A DNA stretch of 64,000 nt, taken from the NCBI GenBank assembly GCA_033980235.1, contig CM067065.1:24317337-24381336 (forward strand), read 5' to 3'. This document shows, piece after piece, positions 1 to 34,460 of this stretch. The translations under genes and the position numbers were made by a program. Numbering within the stretch: the first letter of the stretch is position 1; every line of letters starts with the position of its first letter. Below the pieces are notes generated by a model. It made no database searches. It was not told where the DNA came from and worked only from the letters and a program-made list of their open reading frames with translations. Source of the DNA: Diadema setosum (Eukaryota > Echinodermata > Echinoidea > Diadematoida > Diadematidae).

Positions 1-1890
1 TATTATCGCCGATTTCGTTACAATAGTCTTGAAGCCTGAATCCATATTACCTCATTGAAGCATTCACATATTAACAACAAAAGCCAGTTCGCAGTTCCAC
101 ATTGCTCATGAGCAAAAAAAGACTCATTTGTTCGTAACCGTTTTCCAGTAGAATTGTATATTATGATTTTTTTTTTCATCGTCATTATTGTGTCATTCAT
201 TTTCAAGTGCATATTTGTGTAATGATTTCTGCACTTCATAACTCATTTACTTATTGCGCTTTAAGAGCACGTTAGTTATGAGGAATTGGTGCATTATAAG
301 TACCCTGTATTTTCATTATTATTATTATTATTATCATTGTTATTATTATTATCGTGAATATTATTAATACTATTATTATTATTATCTTCATTATTATTAT
401 CATTATTATCAGCATCATCATTAAAAACAGGCATGTTGGTTTTTAACTGACCCCTAATCCCACCGGGTTTTTTTGAGGGACATGAAGCCACAGTAATGGT
501 CGTGGATAGCGCGATACTCGCGAAAATTTACATTAAGGTAGAGGCCAATGTAATCTACAAACTGTATAGTTAGATTTTTCAAATTTTAATTTATGTATTT
601 TATATCAATTAATTTATGCTAATCTATGCGGGAAAGAATGCCTATAAATGAAAAAATAAAACTCCAAGACTTTTAATTTTTGGTGAACATATTCTTTTCA
701 ATATCCTCAACAATAACATTGAAGCAAAAATTCGGCTTGATAATCATTCTTAAGTATTTTATTGTTTATTGAACTTCTTATATATTTCTTTTTTACCTTC
801 TTTTTTGTTGTTTTTTTTTTGTCAAAATTTGTCGCAGAAACTTTTTAAAGCATTATCAGGCTAAAATAAATCATTATCAGCCATTGAAAGTAAAGATATA
901 TATGTTTATATGAATTAATTGCAAAAACACAAATTACATTTGATTTGTACACAAAATCATGTTTTTGAGCAATTATTGGGTCAACGATTTTTTATTTTTT
1001 TTTTTTTGAAAGGGGCGTGCATGGCTTCAAAACGGTATACCCGGGAGCAACAAATTTGGTCTCAAAAGTTGGGCGATACTTAAAAGAAAAAAGTCATAAA
1101 ACGTCGCGACGAGAGCATCACGCGTTGCAGAATAATCACGCGAAACATGGGGGGGGGGGGCATTGTGGGAATAGGGTTAAGTGGGACAACATCTGTGATG
1201 TAATGACTATTCATGTAATTCTTATAAATGCTTCTTGCCAGCACATCTACATGACATCAAAAGAGGTATTGGGCAGTATCAATGGGAAGAGTTCGTTATT
1301 CAATGCAGAATAATGAAATGCATGCTCATTCTGGTCATCTGGTGCATGCAAGTTCATTCTTTGTTTGAACAGTATTGATGAATCCCATATTATTGCTACG
1401 CAAAAGCTTATGCATTACGTCTCTCTAAAAACGAGGGAAATGGCCCTAACCGAGAGAGAGAGGGAGAGAGGGAGAAAAAAAAAAGGTCATTCATACCAGT
1501 GTATCTATCTTATTTCGTCGTTAAAGATCCCTCAACAATGTCAATGTTTAAAAACAACAACAATCACACGCACATCTAAGTTAGCAAATTGCCACAACAC
1601 ATCAAAGAGTTATGTCAAGTTCACTCCACTTTATTTCTGCATTTTTTCCCCTGGGAATCATACAGATGATACAAACAAATTGTATCTAAAAAGGTGTTCA
1701 TGAGAAAGGTATGGCATAATAATCGCAATAGTATTTGAAGTATTTTGATAGATGGAAGACATTTCAGTTGTAGAGAGTGAAAAAAACAAAACACGCAGAA
1801 GTCCAGCATCTTTAATGTATGAGTAAATAATGTTAGCATCAGAGAAACAAGCTAACAAACAAAAACAATGTTCTATTCTCTCCCATCACA
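1..1890. other. No gene recognised
   Basis: AT-rich with an ATT microsatellite (318-420) and T- and G-runs. The short ORFs have no domain features. It is probably intron or upstream flank of gene 1. Confidence 0.4.
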
Positions 1891-2438
1891 TACACTGCAA
1901 AAGTATCGTTGTTACATTTGATACCATGGGTGTTGAATCTAACACTGATCAAGTGCCAATAGAGGACCACATCGACAGTTGTAGAATGTATGTTGTGATG
2001 TGGTGTCGAAAAGTGTTCACCTGTCACTTTGTGGTGTTAATTTGGCACTGTGGTTGGTAATATTTATAATACTGCGCTGGTGTTAATTCAACAATGACAC
2101 TGTTATGGTCATCATGAATGTCAATGTCAATGTTATAACACCTGCCCAGTGTCAATAGGAGATCATGCCACCTGGTGTTGCTGTGGTGTAAATGTGTTCC
2201 CATCTTTTTATTCTTTTTTTAATCAAGTACTTTACCAGGAAGCTCTGGGTCGTCTTTTTCAAGTTAAAAAAAAACAACAACAACAAGAAGACCCACAGTA
2301 ACTAAGTAACTATTCAAAAACTTTTTTTTCTAATTTTGAGGTGACACACAGCGATATTAATCTAAAACTACAAATGCGCATAGAAAATTTAACACCAACT
2401 TGGTGTTTCATATTTAACACCAGACTTTTTGCAGTGTA
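1891..2438. mobile_element. Inverted-repeat element, CACTGCAAAA termini
   Basis: The left end is TACACTGCAAAAGT and the right end is ACTTTTTGCAGTGTA. The interior is full of GTGTTAA / TTAACACC motifs. No coding capacity, so it is a nonautonomous DNA element. Confidence 0.6.
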
Positions 2439-3379
2439 GCTATATCTCCTCTCATTGTATATGGACGCCTCGTGCTAACACACCGTAGACTGTTGTGAAC
2501 AGGGAAGAAATCATAGTCGCTTCACCCTACATACGACAGTTTCCTGATATTCTTAACTCTACCCTTCAATTAATCTCGAAACGTTCCACTTGCCTTTTCT
2601 TCCATCAGCCTGCGGATTCCGTGCGTGGTGAAGATGGTTAAAAGCGAGTAATTTCCATAATCGATCGCACGGTATAGGGTGTCCTTTATAGAACGCCATT
2701 TTAATTTTTGATGTCGACGTCTCAGATATCATTGTGGTAATGGGGCACTCATGTTGATTAAATGCAGCACACAGCTCTATCATTTCAACACATAGTAAAC
2801 ACGTATAAAACGGAAGAACACACGGACAGGTTTGTAAATTGTATCACGGGAACACACCTGACGGTTTTCTGTCTGATCGCAAATGTAAAGCATGTAGGTC
2901 TATCTATTACATTATACGGAGTGGATTGCGTGTGTCTTTAAACATTATGTTTTACATTGTTGATGTGGAAGTCCTTGTACATTATGATGAGGAAAAGGGT
3001 ATTATTGGGTTCCATGCAGACCTTTGTGAAACACAAAATCAATACGTCCAAGACCCTGCCTGGGAATGCTTAAAAATTTGTATTGTCTTATATGAAACAT
3101 TGCGATTTCGTTTCATTCGTAAACATATAATTGATAGAGAAGTATTTTTTTTTTACGTGTACAATTTCAAAATTACACAAAAACGAAAGCTGTAGCCTAC
3201 GTATTGACATTCGATGACCTTCAGCATAAAAGCAAGAGTCGATTCGTCTGTATCATTAGGAGAACACATCACTAACATCATGAACGTTTAGACCCTATAA
3301 AGGAAGAAATGAGCAATCTCTTCCGAAGTAATGAATCTTTCAAAATTTGGTTTCGCCGTCGCTAAATAAGAGCACTATG

Positions 3380-3550
3380 GGGCGCCAAGTATTGGGCGGG
3401 CTATTTCGTTATCATTTCGTAACAAAATAAAAATTTCGTCGACGAAACCAATTTTAAGTTCCCTATATTTCTCATCAGAAATGGATATTTCGTATACGAC
3501 ATGACTGATTTCGTAGCGAAAAAGATCAGTATATTCGATACTTGGCGCCC
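3380..3550. mobile_element. Short MITE with GGGCGCCAAGTAT termini
   Basis: This is a 171-bp unit with perfect 13-bp inverted termini (GGGCGCCAAGTAT / ATACTTGGCGCCC) and an interior of ATTTCGT repeats. It lies 142 bp upstream of the first gene 1 exon. Confidence 0.6.
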
Positions 3551-3692
3551 AATAAACACACAGCTTATGGTTTCAAAGTATTGGTCAAGGACACAATAAA
3601 CAGTGTGTTTGGTTTGTCTGCATTCATTCGATCATTACTGGGGTTAATTTCCCATCTGAAAAAGGTTAAAAAAAATCCTTTTCCATCCTCAG

Positions 3693-26127
<22,435 letters not shown>

Positions 26128-26257
26128 AGACGAAAGCGGGAGGATCTCCATCCTCGTCAACCGATATTTGCTATAGAAAGGCTATCGGTTGCACGTTTGC
26201 ACAAGATGTCGCCTGTCCTGTTAGAAGCTAGAAGCCTTAAAATGATTGATTGAGGAA

Positions 26258-26263
26258 AATAAA
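26258..26263 (+). terminator. Candidate polyadenylation signal of gene 1
   Basis: This is AATAAA, 131 bases after the gene 1 stop codon and in the right orientation. It is a common hexamer in AT-rich DNA, so position is the main support. Confidence 0.4.
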
Positions 26264-28084
26264 TGAAACCAAAAAAAAAGATTGTTGCGAAACGAAATCA
26301 CAAAATAGGGATATACAGGCATATATATTGCGATTACATTTTGGTATACGCAATGCGAATTGTGATGAGCAAATGTGAAATTCTGGCTGTTCAGTTGATA
26401 TCATTATTGTATTCCGCCAGTGGTAATGAATGTCTGTTGTACTGGAGAGCAAGAACAACAGCAACAAAAAAAGCAACAGCACCAACAACAGTAACAATAA
26501 TAAATTATTATTTTTTTTTTTAGGAGAGTTATGAGATGGATAAGGTCAATCAAGAAAAAAAAAAACGCCCACGAAGCATGACGTCGAATAAATGTTATAG
26601 TAAAATAACTAAATACAAAACAAAACAAAACAAAACAAACAAGGCTGTGTTATATTTGGTTAAATGTATTAAGATTAATGTATGCAAAGGTACGTTAAGG
26701 AGGAAATGTGTTGAACATTGAGCTAGGCAAGATAGGGGGTCAACCTTACACACAGAACCTAGGGCATTCTAGTTTCATAGAAATGCCTCCTTTAAGGATT
26801 GAAATGGGTGATTATCCCCTATCACTACTAGCATTTGGAAGAATCGCCATCTACCCCCCCCCCCCTGCATTCACGGGCTTTGAAAGGAATTCCAGCTAAG
26901 TTACTCCCCTATCACATGTGTCTGGGGGAAAGCGAGCAATACAGTGTAACATACATACAGCCTATGTGACGAAATATCTTGCGAAAAAAGGCCGCGGCCC
27001 GGCATGCTTTGCACCAAAACATGCATACAGTAAGCACTTCTCCTATTTCGAAATTTGTCGGGGGTTTGACACTTCTTCGCGTAATCGGGTCCTTACTTCA
27101 AAATTGCTCGGGTAAGATTTTAATCACCCCCCCCCCCCCGCACCATCTTAAAAAGGATTAAAAAAAATAATAACAGATATCCTATTTGCAAGGACATTTC
27201 GGAATCCCCCCCCCCCCCCCCAAAAAAAAAAAAAAAGACCTCTAAAGAAAAAAAACATGAGCCACTGAAATATGCTTTTTTTTAAAGGAAAAATCAGTGA
27301 CACTTATGCGTTTCGGCGAGATGATCAATTAAAGGGGGGGGGGGGAGTTGTTCCCCAGGACAAGAAATGCCTCTTACAAACAAGCGATATGTTGTTATCA
27401 AAATTTCGTTCATTCTAAGGAAGGGGGATGCTTTAAAAGGGTTGGAACGAGCATCTTTAAGTGCACGCCGAGTAGAAGGGGGCGGGGCAGAAGTTGATAC
27501 ATAATTCAGACGATCCACTATTACTTATCTAGAGACGTGACAAACGCTTGCAGTGTGCATTACCGTTTTCCACACCAAAAAATGAGAGTGCTTGTACTTA
27601 ATGGAGGAAGAAAAAAAAGAAAACTCCAAGCACTTTGACATTTCACTGAAAAGAGGCTAAGCTCTCGTTGCTATGAGAACGAAACGCTGTAAAACACGTG
27701 ACTTAGTAGACAGCATGCGCTTAACGGCCTTCATAAAACTTGTTGAGGCTGAAGACAATTAAATCACTATATTTTCTCTATGTGTATGTTACTACCATGA
27801 AGTAGTCCACTGTAGGGGAACTCGGAGATTCTGTTATAAAAGTGAAAGAAACATATTCATAATAAAGTTTTGTTCTAAACACTAAACGCAAAAAAAAAAA
27901 AATGAGTTCCCTTAAAACAGATCGCTGTAATGTCTACATCTGAATCTTTTCAGTAAATCTGAATACAGGGTCATGCAGCTGTATTTCATAGCTACCTTTC
28001 ATTTGATATTTAGTAGATATCAGTCAGTAACGCATCAGTGAACATACTCTTAAAGCAAAATTATCTCTTTTTGAAGTTCACAAC
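26264..28084. other. Intergenic region between genes 1 and 2
   Basis: Marked by several C- or G-runs (26856, 27128, 27208, 27336) and A-runs. No exon with consistent phase or homology was seen. Confidence 0.4.
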
Positions 28085-30500
28085 CTCAATTTCTTAACTT
28101 CGATTTTAATTTCAATTCAATTCAATTAATATATTTTCATACTTCTCATTTATGGATATTACAACAGAAATAATAATACAAGTTCTTTTAGCTTGTAAAC
28201 AATGTGCAGAAAACAAACAATATACATAGTAATAACACAACAATTTTAATGATAACTGGTTAAAATCGAAATGGGGTTGAACAAAGAGAAGTATGATGGG
28301 ACCTGCATGAAAGCTAGCTTGTTTGGCTGTAAGCCCCGAGTAATCAGTGTTTGTGCAAAAGAAACGGAGAACGGATAGAAGATAAGACTAGCGATGTAAT
28401 GGTACCAAATAAGAAAAGCGGTGTATGCCTATGTGATAAAAAAAACCGAAAAAAAAACTATACTATATAAAATGTCAACCATTACTGTGACTGAGCTGTC
28501 TTTGGTTTCCGGAGTGGAACATGATTTGCTTTGATATACACTATACTTTGATATACACTATAAACTGTTGTTGCATTCAAACTATTATGTTCAGTAAGAC
28601 ACAAAAAGTAACATGTATAGCCATTAATTCGTTTGGTGCCTGCCGTCAAGCTCTGGGTAGAAAGTTAGAGAGAGGTAGAGGGAAGGAGGATGAGAGGGAA
28701 ACGAAGAAGAGTGTGGAATTGCTAATAATGAATTCGGAGAGCCTGATGGCAAGGCCCAAATTGCAATCTGCAGTGTGTTGACAAGAATGTTTGATTGTAC
28801 AATGACATACCACAATATCACATAAGACATTACAAGTTATTCAGTGTCTGCAAGATATGCACTTAATAAAGACTCTTATTATTTTAGTTTAAAGGAATAT
28901 AAAGACAAGCAGCTTGTTATTTCGGGAGAAAGGTCATTCCAGTATCTGGGGGCCTTATTCATTTTCGTTTTTCAGCGAAAATTGTTCGAGTGCGTGGAAG
29001 GTGAAATGCGTCACTCTGGCGGGTAGAATAACTATGAATCATTTTTTTTTTTTTTTGAACACATGAGTAAAACCATCCGGTAATTCCTTGGCAAAAATCT
29101 TATACATGAATATGCCGACGATGTAACTGAACTGATCTGATATTTTCAGTATTTTATTTCTAAAGAATAATTCATTCGTATGGGACAAATATCCGACATG
29201 ATTGATATTTCTAATGGCGCGTTTTTGAATACGAAACAATTTATCAAGAAGATTTCTAGTTGCATTCCCCCACACAAGAATACCATAATTAAGATACGAA
29301 GTTATCAAAGTAAAATAAAGATTCAGCAAAATTTGACTTGGAAAAACACTCTTAAGTTTATTAAGAGCACCCGTGTTTTTAGAAAGAATGTTACTTAAAT
29401 AACTAACGTTGGATTTCCGAGATGAGTCACTATTTATAATAAAAGGTTTTGCACTACTAACGTGATTTATTTCACTTTCATTAAACTTAATATGAAAAAG
29501 AAGGGTTTTAAGGCTGTTGCTAAAAAAAGCAAACAATGAATTTTATTGGCGTATATCCAAGACTGCACGGATTTAAATTCTTTATTCATTTTGTTAATAA
29601 GAGTACAAGGATCTCTGTGTGTAAAAAAACAAACAAAAACAAAACAAAAACAAAAACAAAAACAGATTGGAGTCATCAGCAAAACATATAAAGGAAAGAA
29701 TTGGCGAAGAACTGGGAAGATCGTTAATGTAAGAAATAAACAATAGTGGACCTTATAAGGAGGCCTGTGGAACACCACATGAAATTAACTTCAAATGAGA
29801 ATCAGGGCCATCTATAGTCACAAATTGTTTTCTGTTTGATAATTTATCTCGAAGCCAGTGCAAAGCCTTCCCAAGTATAACATAATGTCGTAGCTTGTAA
29901 ATCAAAATATCGTGGTCAATCGTGTCGAATGCCTTCGAAAAATCAAGAAAAACTCCAATAGTGTGGGAGACATCATCTATAGCGTGAACAACTTTATGGA
30001 CAAAAGTGAGTAAGGCATGGGTCGTGCTATGGTTTTTCCTAAAAACAAACTGGGAGTTACAAAAAACTTTGTGTGTGCGCGTATATACCAACCTTTCAAG
30101 AAGATTTGAAAATGAAGTTGGCAGAGAAATAGGGTGATAATTTGTCACGGATCTTTTTTTGTCCTTTCGTTAAAAACTGGGACTAGTTTTGATATTTTCA
30201 TTCTTTGAGGAACTATGCCCGAAGATAAAGATAAATAAGAAATGTGTGTTAATGGTGTAACTACTTCATTAATGTTTTTAGGAATAAAATTTGTGATTCC
30301 ATCACATCCAGAGCTTTTTCTTTGTGTTTAAGTTTTGCACAATATCTTTGATTTCTTCTTCAATGACTGGTTCGAAAAAAAAAAGACTGCTGATTCTGGT
30401 CTTTTAGGAAGTAATACAAATCAGTGTTTGAATGCGGAATACTGCTGGCAAGATTAGGTCCTATGCTTACAAAATAATCATTGAATACTTCTGTCATATC
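28085..30500 (-). mobile_element. Decayed second-family LINE
   Basis: Frames with stops and shifts still show reverse-transcriptase motifs: NYHPISLPTSFSNLLERL, QFVFRKNHSTTHALL, FLDFSKAFDTIDHD and SCGVPQ at 29753-30148. A thumb-like region lies at 29039-29536 (YLNYGILVWGN, SHTNELFFRNKILKI). APRYWNDLSPEIT at about 28880-28970 matches the family's C-terminal end. A 3' tail with repeated TTCAA lies at about 28090-28125. It is an old, inactive copy. Confidence 0.75.
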
Positions 30501-30559
30501 AGCTTGATCTTCAATATACTTATCATTATTAATGATATGCCTGGGGGTTTGTGTTTTTA

Positions 30560-30597
<38 letters not shown>

Positions 30598-30769
30598 TGT
30601 GTGTGTTCAGCGCTTCATTTATCACCTTTCACGTACTCTTGATGTCATTTTTAATTATATCGGAACAAATGTTCAAATTTCCATCATAAGAAGGCAGGCA
30701 CCATACAACTTAGGTGCTTCCTGTCTTACCATATGACTTGTGGGTAATATTTTACGGTTGAGTGACCAC

Positions 30770-31362
30770 GGGCTATTCATGCTATTCTTGAGTTTCTCAT
30801 ACTTTCTGAAAGAGAAAGTCTTCTTCCGGATTATAGTAAAATTTGGGATCATAAAACGAATAGGTAATTTTCTTTCTAGCTGTTTCTCTCGAACGATTTC
30901 TGGTATTGCAGAATAGTGATTTGATGTTTCTCGTAAAGTCCTCTTTTCAATCCTTAAAACCCTATTCATACTCTCCACTTTTAACTCCAATAACTTCAGA
31001 AAGAAATATTTTACTGCATTGAAAAAATAACATCAATCCACTTCAGAATGTGTTAATAAAGCATGTTGAATGTCAGTTCAATCTGATAATCTTTTCATTG
31101 TTATTGCCCAGCTTGCACAGCTTGGTAAAGATCAAGAGCTTGAATAGACCTTGTACTTCAAAGCCTCTGTTCTCAATTTGACACCTTCCACAGATGTGCT
31201 TTCTTTCCAACATCAGAATACGTTCGGAGAGTCCATTTGAATTGAGTTATATATAATTTTTTAAGGGTTAAAGTCTGCCCTTTCAGAATCTGTTCTTAAC
31301 TAAATATCCTTGTCTCGTGACTTTTTGTTTGGTTTGTTTGGTTTTTTTGCTGCAGGGTCACA
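30770..31362 (-). mobile_element. TGTGACC-family element
   Basis: It ends GCAGGGTCACA at 31362 and carries, inverted, the AAGCGCTT-type and GAGGCTCTGAAGTA blocks of the 7393 copy. The left part is diverged. Confidence 0.55.
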
Positions 31363-31373
31363 CAAGCACACAC

Positions 31374-31409
<36 letters not shown>

Positions 31410-31416
31410 CAATATA

Positions 31417-31745
31417 CAGTGAAACCCCGTTATAACGAGTTCGGTTATAACGAGGAACCGCTTATAACGAGGTGATCACGTCGGTCCCGTTTTCCTTTGC
31501 GTGTAAACCTTTGGCAGAACGAATCGGTCATAACGAGTTCGGTTATAACGAGATTCCGGTTATAACGAGGACAATTTCGGTGCATCATGACCAAGAAAAA
31601 CATAAGCAATTTGATCGGATATAACGAGGTTCCATTTCTTGACTAAATTGCCGCTTTCAAACACGCGACAAACGAAACATTGAAAACTGAATTTACGCAA
31701 TCCACGTCTTTTTCCCGTTTTGCAGAGAACCGTTCCTTCCATGTT
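31417..31745. mobile_element. DNA-transposon end, Tigger/pogo-like, with repeated TTATAACGAG
   Basis: It starts CAGTGAAACCCCGTTATAAC after a CA microsatellite. GTTATAACGAG or close variants recur about seven times up to 31626. CAGTG.AACC..GTTATAACGAG resembles termini reported for pogo/Tigger-type elements (from general knowledge). No opposite terminus or transposase ORF was found. Confidence 0.5.
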
Positions 31746-32036
31746 TTCTTCTAAACCACGCGATAAGGCACAGGAATGCCATTCGATGTTCCTACTAAAT
31801 TATTAATATAATCATTCGCTTTTCTTTTTCGCGAGATACGCATGCGTGATAATGATTAGGTCAGATCAAAGCGCAACGAGAAAAAAAGATAACGCATCCA
31901 AAAACTTTCCATGTAGCGACACTTGTGGCCAAAATTGGACAATTGGAATGCGTGTGCAACTCATCATTATATCCTTTCCGTTTGTAGTTCCGACTTCCAA
32001 TTCTTTCGCTATATAGTTAGCAAATATGAGTGTGGA

Positions 32037-33250
32037 TGATTAAAGCCGAAATAATTAATGAAATCATCGCGATCCCGCCGGCTGACAGTAGCGTAAAAAT
32101 AGTTGAATAACGCATGATGTTAACGTAATTAATCGGTGTTCAGAAAAAGAAAGAAACGCATTTATTACTTTGAGTAGATCTGGATTTGTTCATTATAATT
32201 TAACAAATGATAATTTAAATATGAGTGAGTGTGATTAAAGCCAAAATCATTCATGAAATCATCGTGATCTCGCCAGTTGACAGTAGCGTAAAAATACTTA
32301 AATAATGCATGTTAACCTATACTTAATCGGTGTTCAGAAAAAGAAACAAACGTATCTATTAGTTTGAATAGATCTGGCTTGGTTCATTATCATTTAACAA
32401 ATGATAATTTAAATATAAGTGTGTATGATTAAAGCCGAAATAATTAATGAAATCATCGCGATCTCGCCGGGTGACAGTAGCGTAAAAATAGATGAAAACG
32501 CATGTTAACCTGCTTAATCGGTGTTCGGAAAAAGAAACAAACGCATTTAACAGTTCAAGAACGGATGTACAAAACGCGAAGAGATTTTCGGGAGAAAATA
32601 AAGAACGCATTTTAATCCCTTCGGGCGCAACGATAATACATTGTATAAAATTACAGCCGAAATAATTCATGAAATTATCGAATTCCCGCTGGGCACCAAC
32701 AGCGTAAAATACCTCGCAAGTTAACGGTAAACAACGCATGTTACTCTGAAATCATCGTGATCTCGCCAGGTGACAGTAGCGTAAAAATAGTTGTATGACG
32801 CATGTTAACCCAAATCAGAAAAAGAAACAAATACATTTATTAGTTTGAATAAATCTAGGTTTGTTCATTTTCACAATTTTAACACTGCATTTCACAATGA
32901 AGATTTTTCTTGCTTTCAGAATGGTCTACCAGGTACGAATTTGCGTAAAAAGGATCACAACATTCCACATTCAATCCTGTCGCATATTTTTCAAGAACGG
33001 ATGTAAAAACGCGAAGAGATTTTCGGAAGAAAATAAAGAACGCATTTTTAATCCCTTCGGGCGCAACGATCACACATTGTACAAGATTACAGCCGAAATG
33101 ATTCATGAAATCATCGCATTCCCGCTGTGCACCAACAGCGTAAAAATACCTCGCAAGTTACGGTAAACAACGCCTGTATGTTACTCTATTTGCGCTGGTG
33201 CTAATAGAAAAACATAATAATAAAGAAATAAATCATTTCAACCCCTACTT
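32037..33250. repeat. Tandem repeat array, about 190-bp units, with diverged ends
   Basis: Units begin near 32045, 32236 and 32430, sharing GAAATCATCGCGATC, GACAGTAGCGTAAAAATA, CGGTGTTCAGAAAAAGAAA and GATAATTTAAATAT. Later parts (32540-32745 and 32985-33180) repeat a second unit with ACGCGAAGAGATTTTCGG and CCCTTCGGGCGCAACGAT. It follows the TTATAACGAG cluster and may be its interior. Confidence 0.65.
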
Positions 33251-33349
33251 TTTCGTCTAATTCACAAATAATTTCCCTTTATTCTCTCAATAATAACGAT
33301 CCATAATAGTGTAACAACAACGCAAAGGATGTTCTTAAGTTTCATTGAT

Positions 33350-33396
<47 letters not shown>

Positions 33397-34320
33397 CATA
33401 ATTAACATAATTTACAATGTATACGAAAGCACACAAACCCTGGAATAGATTAAAAGGCCCAAATCTAAATTTTACATATCTATGACGAGATTTGGCTATG
33501 AAGAATTAAAAGTCCCGATCGATGTGCTGTGTATTCACATGCTAACGTTTTCCTATATATCATTTATAATTTTTATTCATAGAAGCGCGTGTAGAATATC
33601 TGCTGTTGTATAAGTAAACATGCAGCAAAAAACCAGAAAACAAAAACATATTTGGATATTTGGGTTTTTTTTGCCTACGTACATTGTCACAACCTTTACA
33701 GTCAATGAGTAGAAGAAAGGCTAAGATATAAAAAAAAAAGAAATCTGGATCCCCATCTCAAATAAGATTATACCATCTCTTTAAAAAAAAAAAAGTGGGG
33801 CGGCAGAGAGACGCCTAAAAGTAAGAAACAAGATAATTTTGCTTGTTCGGGTTAAGATTATGACAATCTATCAGTCAGTAAGTATGTTAATACATGCCAA
33901 GCTCTACTCAGAGTAGCTTTATTACTCAATAACCTGCTTAAGAGCTTCTTTGCCCTCACTGGTTTATGTATAATAAAAAAAATAAAAAAAATCAGTCTAC
34001 AAAAGGCAAGCTGATGTAAGGAAATGGCTTTAGCTTCCGACCGGCGATCTTACTGCGGACAGGTTTGTTGTTGTTGAAAAAGAAGAGGTCATAAACCTGA
34101 ATAATCCACCCCGTAAAAACGGAAAAAAAAACCATAATATCAATGCAATAGATGCGTAGTAATATGCGCAGAAACACTAGAGAGGTTGTGTGCAAACCCG
34201 TTAAAAGGTATGAAAGTTATTGCTGAAAAAATATGTAACATGCAACAAGACAGGTCAAGTTTGCATTGGTGCTTTGCCTGTTCGAGTGTCCATCACTTTG
34301 TTTTAATTCTTTGATGATCA
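33251..34320. other. Upstream flank of gene 2
   Basis: AT microsatellite at 33353-33392, otherwise AT-rich with no recognisable element. Confidence 0.4.
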
Positions 34321-34423
34321 GACTATATATCGGATTTTATCGTGAAATTCAGTAAGTTGATGTCCGCTTGATCTTCAGGAAATTGTGACGAAGCCTTCTA
34401 CAAAGAACCCCAAACAGAAGAAC
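34321..34423 (+). promoter_or_regulatory. Gene 2 proximal promoter / 5' leader
   Basis: GACTATATATCGGATTTTAT at 34321 resembles GACTGATATCGGGTTTTGC at the same place upstream of gene 3. Here it contains a TATA-like TATATAT at 34324-34330, about 95 bases before the ATG. The last 35 bases before the ATG (ACGAAGCCTTCTACAAAG and so on) resemble the leaders of genes 3 and 4. The transcription start was not determined. Confidence 0.4.
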
Positions 34424-34460
34424 ATGGCCATGATTCTTCTAGTGACTTTAATCCTGTCAG
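34424..34460 (+). CDS. Gene 2 exon 1: signal peptide
   Basis: The exon encodes MAMILLVTLILS plus the first base of a Gly codon, then donor GTAGCTCA. Exons at 58735 and 62197 have the same length (37 bases), phase and LSG ending. The leader just before the ATG (GAAGCCTTCTACAAAG) resembles those of genes 3 and 4. The hydrophobic core of about ten residues suits a cleavable signal peptide, with cleavage probably in exon 2. Confidence 0.7.

Noticed and set aside
294..491. Asn/Asp-rich ORF on the minus strand
   Set aside because: Translation of an ATT/ATC microsatellite.
32359..33106. Minus-strand ORFs with NYFGCNFIQCIIVAPEGI-like repeats
   Set aside because: They are the translation of the tandem repeat array. 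The repetition is at DNA level and the frames are broken.
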